From: Chrysomallon squamiferum
Taxonomy: Eukaryota > Mollusca > Gastropoda > Neomphalida > Peltospiridae
Assembly: GCA_012295275.1 (NCBI GenBank)
Contig: CM022665.1
Coordinates: forward strand, 28,265,446-28,286,945
Direction of reading: 5' to 3'
DNA length: 21,500 bases
This document shows, one piece after another, positions 10,828 to 19,500 of this stretch. The notes under the pieces were generated by a model, which saw nothing but the letters and a program-made list of their open reading frames with translations, was not told where the DNA came from and ran no database searches. The position numbers were made by a program, and so were the translations under genes. Numbering within the stretch: position 1 is the stretch's first letter; each line of letters begins with the position of its first letter.

Positions 10828-11058
10828 TTGTCCATCTCTAGGCTGGTCAAAAGTCACTGTCAGTTCGTCCTTGCCCTCTGACAGACGTCTGTTTTGTATT
10901 GCACATTTCAGTTCTTCTTTAATCAGCGGCGTCATCCTCCCCGTCTTCAACACCTCCACCGTCGCCTTCACGAGGTTAGCATCGGCAGCGAGGGAGATGG
11001 TTTCTGTGAGATAATCAGGCAAAAAATCGTCCACTCTCCTTGGTTCCGTTTCGTCCAT
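10828..11058 (-). CDS. ATF3: ATF3 homologue, coding exon with start codon (residues 1-77)
   Basis: First coding exon of the stress-responsive nuclear bZIP factor; the exon itself begins at 11096 after a TTAACTGTAG acceptor. I start translation at the ATG at 11058 (context CTGGGATGG, good Kozak G at -3 and +4). Residues 43-59 read TPLIKEELKCAIQNRRL and match the block LTPF(V)KEELRFAIQNK of vertebrate ATF3. Within it, I46-K47-E48-E49 fits the psi-K-x-E sumoylation consensus, equivalent to the sumoylated lysine known in human ATF3. SEGKDEL follows. Residues 1-40 are acidic and show no similarity I recognise. The exon ends in GGACAA before the donor GTAACG (10827), phase 0; reading through the donor meets a stop after two codons. 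The frame is open upstream to 11109, and an alternative N-terminus would need a cryptic acceptor near 11074, so the start is less certain than the exon. Confidence 0.93.
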
Positions 11059-11722
11059 CCCAGCCTCCGTGTGTCTGTCTTCTGTTTGTGTGTCCTCTAC
11101 AGTTAACAAATTAACAAAGTCTTATCCTTGCTAATCAATGTTTACCATTAGCAAAAAAAATAAATAAATATCAAAGCAGATCGGAAAAAAAAAGATCAGA
11201 AAAAAAAGAAGAAAAGACAAGCAAATCGATATTTTCGTTACTACTTCTCTATCATTTCTTTGTTGTGAAGGATAAAGAAAGAAAAGGTAAGAAATTAGTT
11301 TTAATATTTATGCACTTCTGCTTAATGCATTCACGTAACCCCTATCCGAAAATACACTTCAGTTTAAGAAAAAATATAAAGAACATTCTCTTGATTATGT
11401 CATTTGCCCACATCTGCTGACGTAAGTTCTCAAGATTAAAGGTTATTTCAGCAGAAAAAAAGGATAAAAAAAGAAAAAGAGAAAAAAAATCCTCATTCTA
11501 GTTCCAGCTTAAGACAGTAGAATACTTCAAAAAGCAATAGTAAACATGCATCTTGGTCCATTTTTTATTTTTATTTTTTTTAAAATATGCAAATGATGCT
11601 TCGTTGTATTTATTTTGATATTTAGATAATAGTGTTATAAATATACTGCAAACTGACGACTCAGAAAGCTACGGTTTAATGTAATTTTTGGCTTACCTCA
11701 GGACCCCAGTCGTAAAATCCAT
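11015..11722 (-). other. Overlapping upstream ORF spliced across intron 1
   Basis: The ATG at 11722 reads MDFTTGVL to the end of exon 1 (26 bases), then continues out of the main frame through exon 2 from 11096 to a TGA at 11017-11015. Total 35 residues. It passes the main ATG at 11058 and ends 44 bases inside the ATF3 coding sequence in another frame. This depends on the 11696/11097 splice being correct. Confidence 0.4.
11097..11696 (-). other. Intron 1 of the ATF3 homologue
   Basis: 600 bases, GTAAGC donor, TTAACTGTAG acceptor. AT-rich with several A-runs (around 11147-11210 and 11455-11490). No coding potential seen. Confidence 0.55.
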
Positions 11723-11793
11723 GAATGACAGTGCAGGAGGTCCGCCATCCACAGGTATTCTTTCAGGAGATGGTAAACACAACTTGTCCTTCT
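11697..11793 (-). other. ATF3: Putative non-coding first exon of the ATF3 homologue
   Basis: The 3' boundary is well defined: CCTGAG followed by donor GTAAGC at 11696. The 5' boundary is estimated from the TATA-like box at 11824-11817, placing initiation about 30 bases downstream, near 11793. No frame through the exon joins openly to the main ATF3 frame if the obvious acceptor at 11097 is used, so I call it 5' UTR. Human ATF3 also has a non-coding first exon. It contains several ATGs, listed separately. An alternative is that the ATG at 11722 is the real start joined to a weak acceptor near 11074; I consider that less likely because that acceptor lacks a pyrimidine tract. Confidence 0.6.
11698..11748 (-). 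other. Upstream ORF of 16 codons in exon 1
   Basis: ATG GCG at 11748 (context GTGGATGG, G at +4) runs MADLLHCHSWILRLGS to a TGA at 11700-11698, one base before the exon 1 donor. It would lie wholly within the leader. Translation is inferred from position only. Confidence 0.4.
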
Positions 11794-11800
11794 ACTGCAT
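11792..11800 (-). other. Minimal upstream ORF (Met-Gln-stop)
   Basis: ATG CAG TAG on the gene strand at the estimated 5' end of exon 1. It is only in the mRNA if transcription begins upstream of 11800, which the TATA-like box leaves uncertain. Confidence 0.3.
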
Positions 11801-11816
11801 GCTAGAACAAGCAGCC

Positions 11817-11824
11817 TATTTAAG
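11817..11824 (-). promoter_or_regulatory. TATA-like box of the ATF3 promoter
   Basis: The minus strand reads CTTAAATA, a fair TATA-box variant, about 120 bases upstream of the exon 1 donor and just downstream of two bZIP-type sites. In this AT-rich window single TATA-like words are common, so the call rests on the surrounding cluster. Confidence 0.45.
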
Positions 11825-11829
11825 GAGCC

Positions 11830-11837
11830 TTGCGTCA
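11830..11837 (+). promoter_or_regulatory. C/EBP-ATF composite site TTGCGTCA
   Basis: TTGC (C/EBP half) joined to GTCA (ATF/CRE half), read as TGACGCAA on the gene's strand. This chimeric form is bound by C/EBP-ATF4 type heterodimers. Amino-acid and ER-stress response elements use the near-identical TTGCATCA, and vertebrate ATF3 promoters have such an element close to the TATA box. Here it lies 5 bases upstream of the TATA-like box. Confidence 0.55.
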
Positions 11838-11855
11838 GGGGACCTAACTCGATCA

Positions 11856-11867
11856 CCAATCACGTCA
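11856..11867 (-). promoter_or_regulatory. CRE/UPRE-like TGACGTGA fused to inverted CCAAT box
   Basis: The minus strand reads TGACGTGATTGG. TGACGTGA is a CRE variant and also fits the UPRE consensus TGACGTG(G/A) bound by XBP1 and ATF6. ATTGG is an inverted CCAAT box for NF-Y. CCAAT next to an ATF/XBP1 site is the logic of ER-stress elements, though the spacing here is not the classical ERSE. It lies about 65-75 bases upstream of the estimated start, where an ATF/CRE is expected in an ATF3 promoter. Confidence 0.55.
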
Positions 11868-11999
11868 GCGAGAAAGAACTACCGTAGTATTGATCGTAAG
11901 AGCCGAGCAAAAGCTTTTTTGAATTATTAATCACTGAAGATATAAAGTGATTTATTATGATAATAAATTATCAGAGATTTAAATGGTTTTATTATTACT

Positions 12000-12077
12000 G
12001 TTATTATTACTAATACAGTAACCACCACCGCTACTACTACTACTTCTACCACCACCACCACCACCACCACCACTACA

Positions 12078-12121
<44 letters not shown>

Positions 12122-12385
12122 CACCATCACCACCACTACTACTACTACTACTTCTGTCACTACTACTACCATTACTACTGCTATTTCAACAGCAACACCA
12201 ACAGCAACTACTACTACTACTACCATTAGAAATTCGACTCCTATTACTACTATTATAAATTATACTACTAGTAGTAATGGTTGTAGTGGTTGTTTTTGTG
12301 GTAGCAATAGTAGTTGTGTTTACTATTATTTCTGCTGTTGTTGTTACTACTTCTAATACCGTTAATATCGTATTACTACTATTAC
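12000..12385 (+). repeat. ACT/CCA trinucleotide array, imperfect
   Basis: ACT, CTA and CCA units, purest at 12050-12150, upstream of the ATF3 promoter. The orientation is opposite to that of the intron 2 AGT arrays. Confidence 0.85.
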
Positions 12386-12419
12386 TGAATTACATTTAAA
12401 CATATATGAATTTAACTAA

Positions 12420-12530
12420 AAATAATAAATAAATGAATAAATAAAATGAATAAACAAACAAAGAAATAAATAAATAAAATAAAATAAAATAAATAAAATA
12501 AAATAAAATAAATAAAATAAAAACTAATAA
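12420..12530 (+). repeat. AAATA/AAAT pentanucleotide and tetranucleotide array
   Basis: AAATAA and AAAATA units with scattered AATG and AAAC variants. Confidence 0.8.
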
Positions 12531-12636
12531 ATACCTAATATAATTTCAAATTTGCTTTTATATTTTACTGATACTATTTATATAAAATTAAGCATCTAAC
12601 AAAATGACTGGAAAACAGCATCAGTAATAACAATTA

Positions 12637-12663
12637 AAAAAATAACAATAATAATAATAAAAA

Positions 12664-12709
<46 letters not shown>

Positions 12710-12855
12710 GTATGATAATGATGATGATGACGATGTGATAATAAAGACGTTTATGGTGTTTATGAAAAATCAACAACAGCCACAGCAGTAGCAGCAACAA
12801 CAACAACATTAATAATAATAATAATAATAACAATAATAATAATAATAATAATAAA
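12637..12855 (+). repeat. AAT arrays interrupted by unique sequence
   Basis: AAT units at 12637-12712 and again at about 12808-12855, separated by ATG/AGC-type degenerate units. Confidence 0.85.
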
Positions 12856-12859
12856 TTAA

Positions 12860-13790
12860 AATGAACAAATAATTATGCTGTACCTGATGCTGTAAAAAAA
12901 TACGTTGTATAATGTTTACTTTGATTATATATAGTAACACGTAATATCGTGACATGTAAACAAAAATAAAGTATCTACTTAGACTTTGCTCCGTTTAACA
13001 CATCTTTGTGCATATAGGGAATTTCCATGGGCGTTTTCTCTTCATTTCTCTCTCTCTCTCTTTCTCTTCTCTTTTTTTCTTCTTTTATTATTTGTTTATT
13101 TGTTTATTTGCTTGTTCTTTTTGTCTTTTTGTTAGTTATATTTTTCTTTTTGTTCTTAATTGTGAAATAAAACCTGTATCATAATTTATATTATACAGCA
13201 AACTGTATTAATGTAAGCATATATTTTTATCATCATCTAATGTAGTACAAACTGATCTGGTAGTGTTGTTGTTACCAGTGCTGTTGCTACTGCTAGTACC
13301 ACCAACATCACCACGACTGTTATTGCATTATTATTATTACTATCATCATCATCATCATCATTATTATTTTCATTGTTACCCGAAATTACAACGATCTTAC
13401 TAAAGGTTAGTGCTGAATTTGATGTTTACATTCAAATCAGGTAAATAATAACATATGAAATATTTAAATAATATTAAAATGTATGAGTTGTAATAACATC
13501 AACACCAACAACAACAAGGTAAAAAAAAAATAATAATAATAAAAAAAAAACTACTGTTGTTTTTTTTTTTTTTTTTTTTTATGTAATCGATATTTATACA
13601 TGTAATTATCAATTTTATTATTAAATTTAGATGTATTTAATTACACATTTCTACCTTTATAAACGAATATAAAACGTAATTATGCATAACGATATGTTTG
13701 TTTCTAGATAGTTATCAGTTACACGTATAAACAAATACTATCCCTGATTTCATAAAGCTACAACCATCTACAACGCTATCATAGGCTTAA
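12860..13790. other. Gene-free AT-rich stretch
   Basis: No coding block seen. It holds a CT/T-rich tract (13046-13083), a compound ATT/ATC array (13326-13369) and a T-run at about 13559-13580. Confidence 0.65.
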
Positions 13791-14061
13791 CAACAAAAAA
13801 GACGCCCCGTTTTTGTCCACTGGTCAGCTCACGCCCCATTTGTCTGACCATATTATTAACTCCCACACCCACCGTCACCACGCCCACATCGTTCACCCAC
13901 TGTAGCTGGCCGACAATAAACCTGTTTTAAACAGAATTTAAAAAAAAAAATACTATTTTGCTTCATAAATACGGTATTATGCAACGGGACGCAACTCACG
14001 AAGCATTATTACAACAAATTATGTGCTGGACATTACCATAAAAAATTCCGACCTTGGACAG

Positions 14062-14068
14062 TGAGTCA
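14062..14068. promoter_or_regulatory. AP-1 site TGAGTCA
   Basis: Perfect AP-1 (Jun-Fos/ATF) consensus inside the GC-richer island upstream of the ATF3 homologue. Functional use is inferred. Confidence 0.4.
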
Positions 14069-14136
14069 TGTCCCCGCTCGCTTACTGGTATTGACCGTCA
14101 GTTCTCGTAGCTGATTCATCGAGAGGAAACCCGCAC

Positions 14137-14148
14137 TGCGCACGCGCA
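14137..14148. promoter_or_regulatory. NRF1-type site TGCGCACGCGCA
   Basis: Matches the NRF1 consensus YGCGCAYGCGCR at every position. Such CpG-containing 12-mers are very unlikely by chance in DNA this AT-rich, and they usually mark promoters. Confidence 0.5.
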
Positions 14149-14227
14149 GACCGTCTCTGAAGACGATTTCGTGTTAATGTGAACCGATGGACGTAAGCAT
14201 AATGCTTGGTATGTCACTCGTATAGTA

Positions 14228-14230
<3 letters not shown>

Positions 14231-14259
<29 letters not shown>
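14231..14259 (+). repeat. Poly(A) tract, 29 bases
   Basis: Pure A29 at the edge of the GC-richer island, followed by GAAAGAGAGATG. Confidence 0.9.
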
Positions 14260-14261
<2 letters not shown>

Positions 14262-14658
14262 AAGAGAGATGAAGTGAGATCACATGACCAAATACAGTAG
14301 TTACCAGTAATTATCCTAGATGTGCTACACAGGGAAATGTTTGTTTTCGTGGTTTATTTTTAGCAGCGAACGCTGAACCGAGGCTGAGAAAAGCTGGAGG
14401 AATTTATTGATTAATTTTCATCTAACGACTATCGCTTGAAACAAGGAAGTCGTGATGGCTTTATATCCACACGAAGATGAATGGGGAATTAGGAATTACA
14501 GAGAGACGTACGGACAGATGTATTGACAGATGTGTTGTGACAGACAGACGGACAAAAGAAAAGTCAAACAAATGAATTGACTGATTGTCTGACGAAGTAA
14601 ACAGTATAGAAAAATAGCACGAATTCAAATAGTCATTCAATTTATGCATTTACAGGCG

Positions 14659-14661
<3 letters not shown>

Positions 14662-14748
<87 letters not shown>
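14662..14748 (+). repeat. Pure CT dinucleotide array, 87 bases
   Basis: Uninterrupted CT on the plus strand, so GA on the ATF3 strand; first of four such tracts. Confidence 0.95.
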
Positions 14749-14749
<1 letters not shown>

Positions 14750-15990
14750 CTGATGTTGTTTGCATTACATTTATAAATAAAAATAATAAAAAACAACAAC
14801 ACCGCAAAACTAACAACAGTCTTACAACTCGTAATTATTCAACAACAACGACTTCAACAGCAAGGAAAATGGTTGCCCAGTAGGAATAATTTAATTTGAT
14901 AAATGCTAGTGAAACAATAAAGAAAACTGAAGGACGGTTACAACACAGAACACGTCAAACATCCTTGGGACACCACACACAGAGCTTTTGTCAGTCCCAC
15001 CCAATACCCAGTTACTTTGTTGTTTTTGTTTTCTTTCATCAAAAACTGTCATATATACTTTACTGTTTACTGAAGAGCACATATGAAAGATTGCTTGCTG
15101 CTAATCAAAAAAAAAAAAAAAAGAAGGAAAAAGAACAAAATAGAATAGCTTATTGCATAGTGATATCTAATCATCTGTATGTCGCTATAAAAATTATAAC
15201 CCTAGATAACAAAAAGCTTAGACAACACTTCAAAATATGGTAACTCGATATGGTTAATTTCAATGCGATGTATCAGCTTTCTTTTTTTTTTCTTTTTTTT
15301 TTTCTCCTACCTTTTTATTTTTCTTTTTTCTTTTTTTCATAGCGTAGCAAAAAAAAAAAAAAAAAAGTTTTACGTGCCATTAGATGTTCCTACATTTCAG
15401 TGTAGATTACATGGTCTGATAGCTCTAAGTTTTTTTTTTTTTTTTTTTTTTTCTCCGCGTCCAGCCTGTCTCGTCGACAAAGCAACATAAAAACAGTGAA
15501 TTAAAAACACTGACACTCCAGTGTTAAATAATAAGCCACTGAAAGAAGGTCTGCTAGACGTTTGTGTATTGTTATCTTCATCACCCAGGTACTGCTGTTA
15601 GGCTAAAGCCAAGGTTAATTACCAGTGTTTTATAGATGTCACACGGTATAAAGGTAATAATAAAACACGTAGAAAAAAATAGAAAAAAAAAGAAAAGAAA
15701 AAACAATCATTAAATCTCTCTTTAAGTTTTCATTTATTTATTTTTTAATTTTAAAATGTTTTTGTTTTAATTAATTAATTAATTAATTTGTGTAATTTGT
15801 TTTTTGTAAAAATGTTCCTTTATCATAGGTAGGTTATATCTGTATCTATGTCTTCTGTTTGCTTTTCTGTTTGTTTCTTATGTTTGATTGCCTGCTTCTT
15901 TTCTTAACTATTTATCGGTCTGTCTGTCTCTCTGTCTATCTATCAGTTAAAAAAGATGTAGAAATAAAATAAAATGAATATCATTAAAAT
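14750..15990. other. Gene-free stretch with A- and T-runs
   Basis: Homopolymer tracts at about 15106-15122 (A), 15281-15340 (T-rich), 15349-15366 (A) and 15430-15452 (T). Open frames that span them are low-complexity Phe/Lys runs. Nothing coding recognised. Confidence 0.65.
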
Positions 15991-15993
15991 CAC

Positions 15994-15997
<4 letters not shown>

Positions 15998-16067
<70 letters not shown>
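15998..16067 (+). repeat. Pure CT dinucleotide array, 70 bases
   Basis: Second uninterrupted CT tract, same orientation as the first, followed directly by an A-run. Confidence 0.95.
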
Positions 16068-16070
<3 letters not shown>

Positions 16071-16229
16071 AAAAAAGAAAAAAGAAATAATTTGTTAGTG
16101 TAATTTAAATATGCAATTTAAAAGGGGATTCCGACTGTAACATATACATACAGACAGACACACACATACGCACACATACGTGCAAACGTACACATACATA
16201 ACCACATTTGTTAATATAATTCAGATACT

Positions 16230-16260
<31 letters not shown>

Positions 16261-16700
16261 CTCCTTTTTATGTCTCTAACATTATCCAGTCGAATTTAAA
16301 AATCAGATGTTTGGTTTAGTTATTTTTTTATTTTATTTTTTTTAACTTAGAAAAAGCAAAACCTTTAGTATTATTTTTTAACTTGTTATTATTTCCTGAT
16401 GTGCTGTAAAATATTGATTCATTCGATTAAATGAAAAAAGACTTTCTATATGCAGTATAAATAGAAGATCAATCATGCCGCACTAATTATTTCTAATGAT
16501 TATTCATTCATTATTAAAATGATAATGGTTTAATGAAAATACGTCTCTTTGTGTCCAGGTTAATGTTTTGCTTCTTTTTCCTTTTATTTTTACGTTATGT
16601 ATTGTATTTTAAAAAACGTAAAGCAAAATCAACTTTTAATGGCTCTTTCAAATTACCAATTTACTTTTAAATTAACCCTGATATTAATATTAGACTGTTA
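16068..16700. other. Gene-free AT-rich stretch
   Basis: A short interrupted CA/ACAT tract near 16150-16200 and an A17 run near 16235-16251; otherwise AT-rich with no open frame of interest. Confidence 0.65.
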
Positions 16701-16707
16701 CTAATTT

Positions 16708-16728
16708 ATGTATGTATGTATGTATGTA

Positions 16729-16783
<55 letters not shown>

Positions 16784-16790
16784 GTATATA
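16708..16790 (+). repeat. TATG then TG array
   Basis: Six TATG units passing into about 25 TG units; a compound microsatellite. Confidence 0.92.
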
Positions 16791-16854
16791 TATTCTTAAA
16801 ATCTTTAGCTAAATTTAACACCAGTAACATTACCATCACAATCACCTCTACAAC

Positions 16855-17215
16855 AGCCACAACAACAACAACAATAGTAATAATAATAATAATAATAACA
16901 ACAGCAATTATAACAATAATAATAAATAATTAAAATGATTGCAAATAAATGCAAATAAATAAAATAAAATAAAATAAAAATAAACAAATAATTAAAATGA
17001 AAATAAAATAAAATAAAAAATATCAAAAATAAAAATTAAATTAAATTAAATTAAATAAAATTAAATAAAATTAAATTAAATATAAATTAAATTAAATATA
17101 ATAAAACTTAATTATAATTAAATATAAAAAATATAAAAATTAAAATTAAAGTCAAAATTAAACTGAAAAATAAATAAAAAATAAAGAGAAACTATATAAA
17201 AAAAAGAAAATTAGT
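16855..17215 (+). repeat. AAC/AAT array grading into AAATT/AAAATA A-rich repeats
   Basis: AAC and AAT units to about 16925, then degenerate AAATAA, AAATTA and AAATATA words to about 17210. Almost no G or C on the plus strand. Confidence 0.8.
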
Positions 17216-17325
17216 GTGATGACGGCGACTGCCACGTGTTCAGCGACATGATAGTGTGAGTAATACACAGTAGTTAGTCACCGTTGTAAAAGAAATGGAA
17301 TTCAGTCTTGAAAGTCAGTGTGACA

Positions 17326-17326
<1 letters not shown>

Positions 17327-17366
<40 letters not shown>

Positions 17367-17374
17367 ACACACAC
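17327..17374 (+). repeat. CA dinucleotide array
   Basis: About 23 CA units with one TC interruption near 17361. Confidence 0.9.
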
Positions 17375-17582
17375 GTTTTTATCGGCTCCTCATTATACGG
17401 CAATGAATCTTCTATTCTTCATCTTGAAAAAAGAAAAATCATTTTACCAAAGATAGAGATTATAAAAATTTGAGCTATATTTTTTTTTGGCGAATTAGTA
17501 ATTCTGATCCAAACCAAAGGAAGCAAGCAACATTCACAATAAAAACTGACAAATGCCAAACCACTAACGAATAAATGAATAA

Positions 17583-17728
17583 ATAATAAAATAAAATAAA
17601 ATAAAATGTAATAAAATATAATAAAATAAAATAAAATAAAATATAATAAAATAAAATAAAATAAAATGTAATAAAATATAATAAAATAAAATAAAATAAA
17701 ATGAAATGAAATGAAATGAAATGAAATA
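17583..17728 (+). repeat. AAAAT array with 60-base higher-order unit
   Basis: AAAAT units with ATGTAAT and ATATAAT variants recur in the same order with a 60-base period: 17584-17640 and 17644-17700 are identical by eye. It ends in five ATGAA-type units. Confidence 0.9.
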
Positions 17729-17979
17729 AATATGTTAGTAAGTAAATTAATAATTAAATAAAGCTTTGCAAACATAACTAAAAATTATTTTAAACTGCTG
17801 TTTGTTGAATTTAGAAATTATATTTTTGACTATAAAACGAACAGACGAATAAATGAATGAAATATCAAATGAATGGTATAAAGAGAACATAGAACGCTAA
17901 ACGTGAAAAAGATCGAACAAACAATGTAATATTATTTTACTGGCTTTTTCTTAACTTTACAGTTCGTTTACTAAAATGC

Positions 17980-17981
<2 letters not shown>

Positions 17982-18057
<76 letters not shown>
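17982..18057 (+). repeat. Pure CT dinucleotide array, about 76 bases
   Basis: Third CT tract, same orientation. Confidence 0.95.
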
Positions 18058-18063
<6 letters not shown>

Positions 18064-18403
18064 GTACGTGTGATCAACAGCATACAGCAATAATTAAAAA
18101 AACATCATCAACAAATTAACATTATCGCTTATTCCATTAATAATTATATTGATAACCACTCAATTCTCATTTATCAATGAGAAAAACAACAACAACAACA
18201 ACAACAGCACATTCATATCTGAACCCTGCGATAGACAGGATATTACATCCCACAAGATTTAGCAAATCGTGTTTATACGCGAAGGGGAAATAACTCCCGT
18301 TTTTTAAAATGAATTGGTTTCGATCAAGAAGCGATTAGTAAACATTATAAAAAGTGTTATAACCGTCACGCTCAGTGGCGCATGTATCACAATCGACTAC
18401 TCC

Positions 18404-18437
<34 letters not shown>

Positions 18438-19280
18438 TGTATCCGTGTATGTGAGCTGAACTTCGACAGTCCTTTTAATTCAATATCTACGTACAGTAAG
18501 TACACAACACAGACAGCGCCGCCGCAAACGGAATAGCGTGCCAAAATCTGCGTGCATAAACCTTAATTGGCTGCAAGAAATATAAACAAATCTAAACCGG
18601 CATTATGAGTCTAATTTTGTGTTTTATCTATAGGATTGATACAAATATGAAAATTCCTGTTTATTTGTTTATTTATTTATAGTCGAGAAAAGATCATTTT
18701 AGAAATGTTCGGTTTGCACCGAATGACCCGTACTCCAGACCCGCCGGGAGAAGTCAGCTGGTTCGGTAATATTGATGAAGTGAAAAATTAAAACGTGGAC
18801 GTCTGTGTATGTATGTGTGTGTATGTAATAAAGTTCGTGAAAATAAAAGGATTTTAAACTACGTCCTGAGCTTACTGAAAATAAACATCAAAGTGTTTCG
18901 TTTTTATAGTCAGTATCAAGTTGTGTTAAATGTTCACGTCTAGTTTGTTATTTGTTTGTTTGCTTGCTAGCTTGTTTTAACTGATTAGTTTATGTATGTA
19001 TATATATATACGATGTTATTGTTCTTGCTGTTGTCTTTGTTATTAATGTATTTATATCCATAACCACCGTCGACATCATCAATGTCATCATCAGCATCAT
19101 GATCGTCGTCTCTGACGCTTTTGGGTGTATGCACACTCGTACACTGTTCTGTGTGTGTGTTTATGTATATATATATTATTATTATTATTAGGTTTTTTTG
19201 TTGTTGTTTTTTTCAACGACGACAACAACATAAATCTAATAATATATATATATAAATAATATAATTATATATCTATGTGT
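18058..19280. other. Gene-free stretch of mixed composition
   Basis: AAC array at 18188-18207, A27 at about 18411-18437 and TA/ATT runs near 19002-19190. Two GC-richer patches (18500-18545 and 18700-18770) have only very short open frames. The second contains a perfect 6-bp inverted repeat, TTCGGT-TTGC-ACCGAA, at about 18704-18719. Confidence 0.6.
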
Positions 19281-19282
19281 TT

Positions 19283-19283
<1 letters not shown>

Positions 19284-19378
<95 letters not shown>
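19284..19378 (+). repeat. Pure CT dinucleotide array, 95 bases
   Basis: Fourth and longest CT tract, same orientation as the other three; adjoins the possible SINE remnant. Confidence 0.95.
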
Positions 19379-19381
<3 letters not shown>

Positions 19382-19399
19382 ACATGTGTTTGTATGTCT

Positions 19400-19500
19400 G
19401 TGTGTGTTTCCACAAACGACAGACTGAACTAATTTTGGAAATTTGCCACTACTGGGACACGAACTCAGATCTCCCCTCTCTGAACTCGTGAACATGTCAA
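19400..19500 (-). mobile_element. Possible tRNA-derived SINE remnant
   Basis: The minus strand contains GAGTTCGTGTCCC (about 19452-19466), close to the pol III B box and T-arm GGTTCGANTCC. It is preceded by a short stretch of normal complexity and followed, after about 70 bases, by a GA microsatellite that could be the tail. I cannot identify an A box upstream, so it is truncated or a chance match. Confidence 0.25.

Larger units (their letters stand above)
4794..11793 (-). other. ATF3: ATF3-like bZIP gene, whole locus (4 exons)
   Basis: Gene model read on the minus strand. Exon 1 (about 11793-11697) is non-coding. Exon 2 is 11096-10828, exon 3 is 6368-6261 and exon 4 is 5658 to the stop at 5404. 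The 3' UTR is probably about 600 bases, to an AATAAA at 4799-4794. All introns are GT-AG: donors at 11696, 10827 and 6260, acceptors ending at 11097, 6369 and 5659. Introns measure 600, 4459 and 602 bases. The coding exons are phase 0 to each other and join to 77+36+84 = 197 residues, against 181 in human ATF3. A non-coding first exon, then an exon with the start, one with the basic region and one with the zipper, matches vertebrate ATF3 organisation. The start of transcription and the poly(A) site are inferred. The closest alternatives are JDP2, BATF or Fos, but the TPLIKEEL block favours ATF3. Confidence 0.88.
13795..14220. promoter_or_regulatory. GC-richer island upstream of ATF3, candidate enhancer or distal promoter
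   Basis: About 400 bases clearly richer in GC and CpG than the surroundings, with C-rich CACGCCC and CCCACACCC words (13830-13900), TGAGTCA at 14062 and TGCGCACGCGCA at 14137. It lies 2.1-2.5 kb upstream of the ATF3 first exon. Donor-like sites exist on both strands (GTGAGT in the plus strand at 14061, and in the minus strand near 13998), so an alternative first exon is possible. No coding sequence recognised. Confidence 0.4.

Noticed and set aside
11097-11109. Met codon at 11109 as the ATF3 start (open frame continues upstream of exon 2)
   Set aside because: It lies upstream of the TTAACTGTAG acceptor, so it would be intronic; the ATG at 11058 inside the exon has better context.
11688-11930. 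Plus-strand 80-codon open frame opposite the ATF3 promoter and exon 1
   Set aside because: Its start overlaps the minus-strand donor and its body covers the promoter motifs; the protein has no familiar features. It is most simply a shadow of the GC-richer promoter.
17419-17775. 118-codon minus-strand open frame rich in Phe and Tyr
   Set aside because: Created by the AAAAT array; a five-base period rotates through frames without a stop on this strand.
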